This document shows positions 13,105 through 13,266 of a stretch of 13,266 nucleotides of DNA, piece by piece. Numbering within the stretch: position 1 is the first letter of the stretch; each line of letters begins with the position of its first letter. A program made the translations under genes and the position numbers. The DNA is from an uncultured Flavobacteriales bacterium (GTDB taxonomy: Bacteria; Bacteroidota; Bacteroidia; Flavobacteriales_D; Sanyastnellaceae): assembly GCA_937967465.1 (NCBI GenBank), contig CALBSW010000150.1:1-13266 (forward strand), read 5' to 3'. The notes beneath the pieces are model-generated. The model was not told the DNA's origin. It ran no database searches and saw nothing but the letters and a program-made list of their open reading frames with translations.

Positions 13105-13139
13105 GGGTTTTGTGAGCGTTCGTGGGGGCAGTTGAAGGG
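13099..13139. repeat. Upstream block shared with 9685-9721
   Basis: The first 16 bases match the block at 9685-9700 at 14 positions, and similarity continues with small gaps (CG, TGG, G-run, TTGAAGGG). It may be a duplicated promoter region carried with a mobile or paralogous surface-protein cassette. Confidence 0.6.
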
Positions 13140-13148
13140 CGCCAATGG

Positions 13149-13180
13149 GGCCAGCCGCGTTGCGGCGGTGGGGCTTGGCC
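13149..13180 (+). other. Imperfect GC-rich inverted repeat in the leader of the right-edge gene
   Basis: GGCCA+GCCGC (13149-13158) can pair with GCGGC (13162-13166) and TGGCC (13176-13180), leaving a nine-base bulge; a T6 run follows at 13187-13192. No plus-strand gene ends upstream, so it is not needed as a terminator and may be a leader structure or chance. Confidence 0.2.
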
Positions 13181-13215
13181 GGAAACTTTTTTGGGGAGCT
13201 CGGCGTATCGAGGGC

Positions 13216-13266
13216 ATGAAATGGAAGGAGATTCTGGTGAAGTACTCGCTGGAGTTCTTGGTGATC
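13216..13266 (+). CDS. N-terminus of a probable small membrane protein, cut by window edge
   Basis: An ATG at 13216 opens a frame of 17 codons to the window end (MKWKEILVKYSLEFLVI). The pattern of a short basic, aromatic start followed by EFLVI resembles the beginning of Bacteroidota inner membrane proteins (DUF6090-like) whose first transmembrane helix starts at this point. Only this much can be read, so both gene reality and family are tentative. The 164 bases between it and the minus-strand gene start at 13051 hold that gene's promoter block and a GC-rich inverted repeat. Confidence 0.45.
   Translation, partial: MKWKEILVKYSLEFLVI

Noticed and set aside
1..13266. A defence, toxin or biosynthetic gene system
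   Set aside because: No nuclease, toxin-antitoxin, methylase, transposase, integrase or synthase motif was found in any credible frame; the window is a mixture of surface proteins and housekeeping genes.

Overview
The window looks like a piece of a high-GC member of the Bacteroidota, most likely a free-living, probably marine, Flavobacteriales-type bacterium. The evidence is in the protein families: an M43 metalloprotease with a choice-of-anchor B domain, GCTD..ACNYDP cysteine repeats, two FISUMP-domain proteins, dockerin-like DxNxDG segments, a TonB C-terminal protein with the WPGC-type motif, and several lipoproteins with LTAC/LVAC/LTSC lipoboxes. Clear Shine-Dalgarno sequences are absent, and candidate promoters resemble the Bacteroidota -7 element (TAnnTTTG), here mostly written TAnnTTGC. 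No rRNA, tRNA, CRISPR array, insertion sequence or phage gene was seen.

Layout. Positions 1-3518 (minus): a large secreted M43 protease/anchor-B fusion (cut by the left edge) and a DUF1028 secreted protein. 3579-3953 (plus): a small unknown lipoprotein. 4098-5792 (plus): a DEAD-box RNA helicase with a long Lys/Gly/Tyr tail, meeting the next gene stop-to-stop with no gap. 5793-6772 (minus): a short TonB C-terminal protein and an NTF2-like lipoprotein. 6895-8250 (plus): a FISUMP lipoprotein and a second NTF2-like lipoprotein, ended by a strong hairpin terminator. 8314-9642 (minus): a secreted protein with cysteine repeats, a very glycine-rich domain and a dockerin-like tail. 9741-10877 (plus): a POTRA-less BamA/TamA-type outer membrane barrel. 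10952-11680 (plus): a degenerate phosphonatase-like HAD protein. 11732-13051 (minus): a secreted protein with a dockerin-like segment and a C-terminal FISUMP domain. 13216-13266 (plus): the start of a probable membrane protein, cut by the right edge.

Most genes encode exported, modular cell-surface proteins. They are linked by shared modules (GCTD repeats in three proteins; CGxGTxWD plus dockerin-like segment in two; FISUMP in two) rather than by one obvious pathway. Orientation changes often, giving four divergent intergenic regions. Two distant minus-strand genes (starts at 9642 and 13051) share a nearly identical upstream block in which ACTTCC and TAnnTTGC are separated by exactly 19 bases, the best regulatory signal in the window. 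I see no convincing multi-gene defence, secretion or biosynthetic system. The most unusual items are the protease/anchor-B fusion, the ALK/LTK-like glycine-rich protein, the HAD protein lacking expected catalytic residues, the helicase tail, and the shared promoter block.
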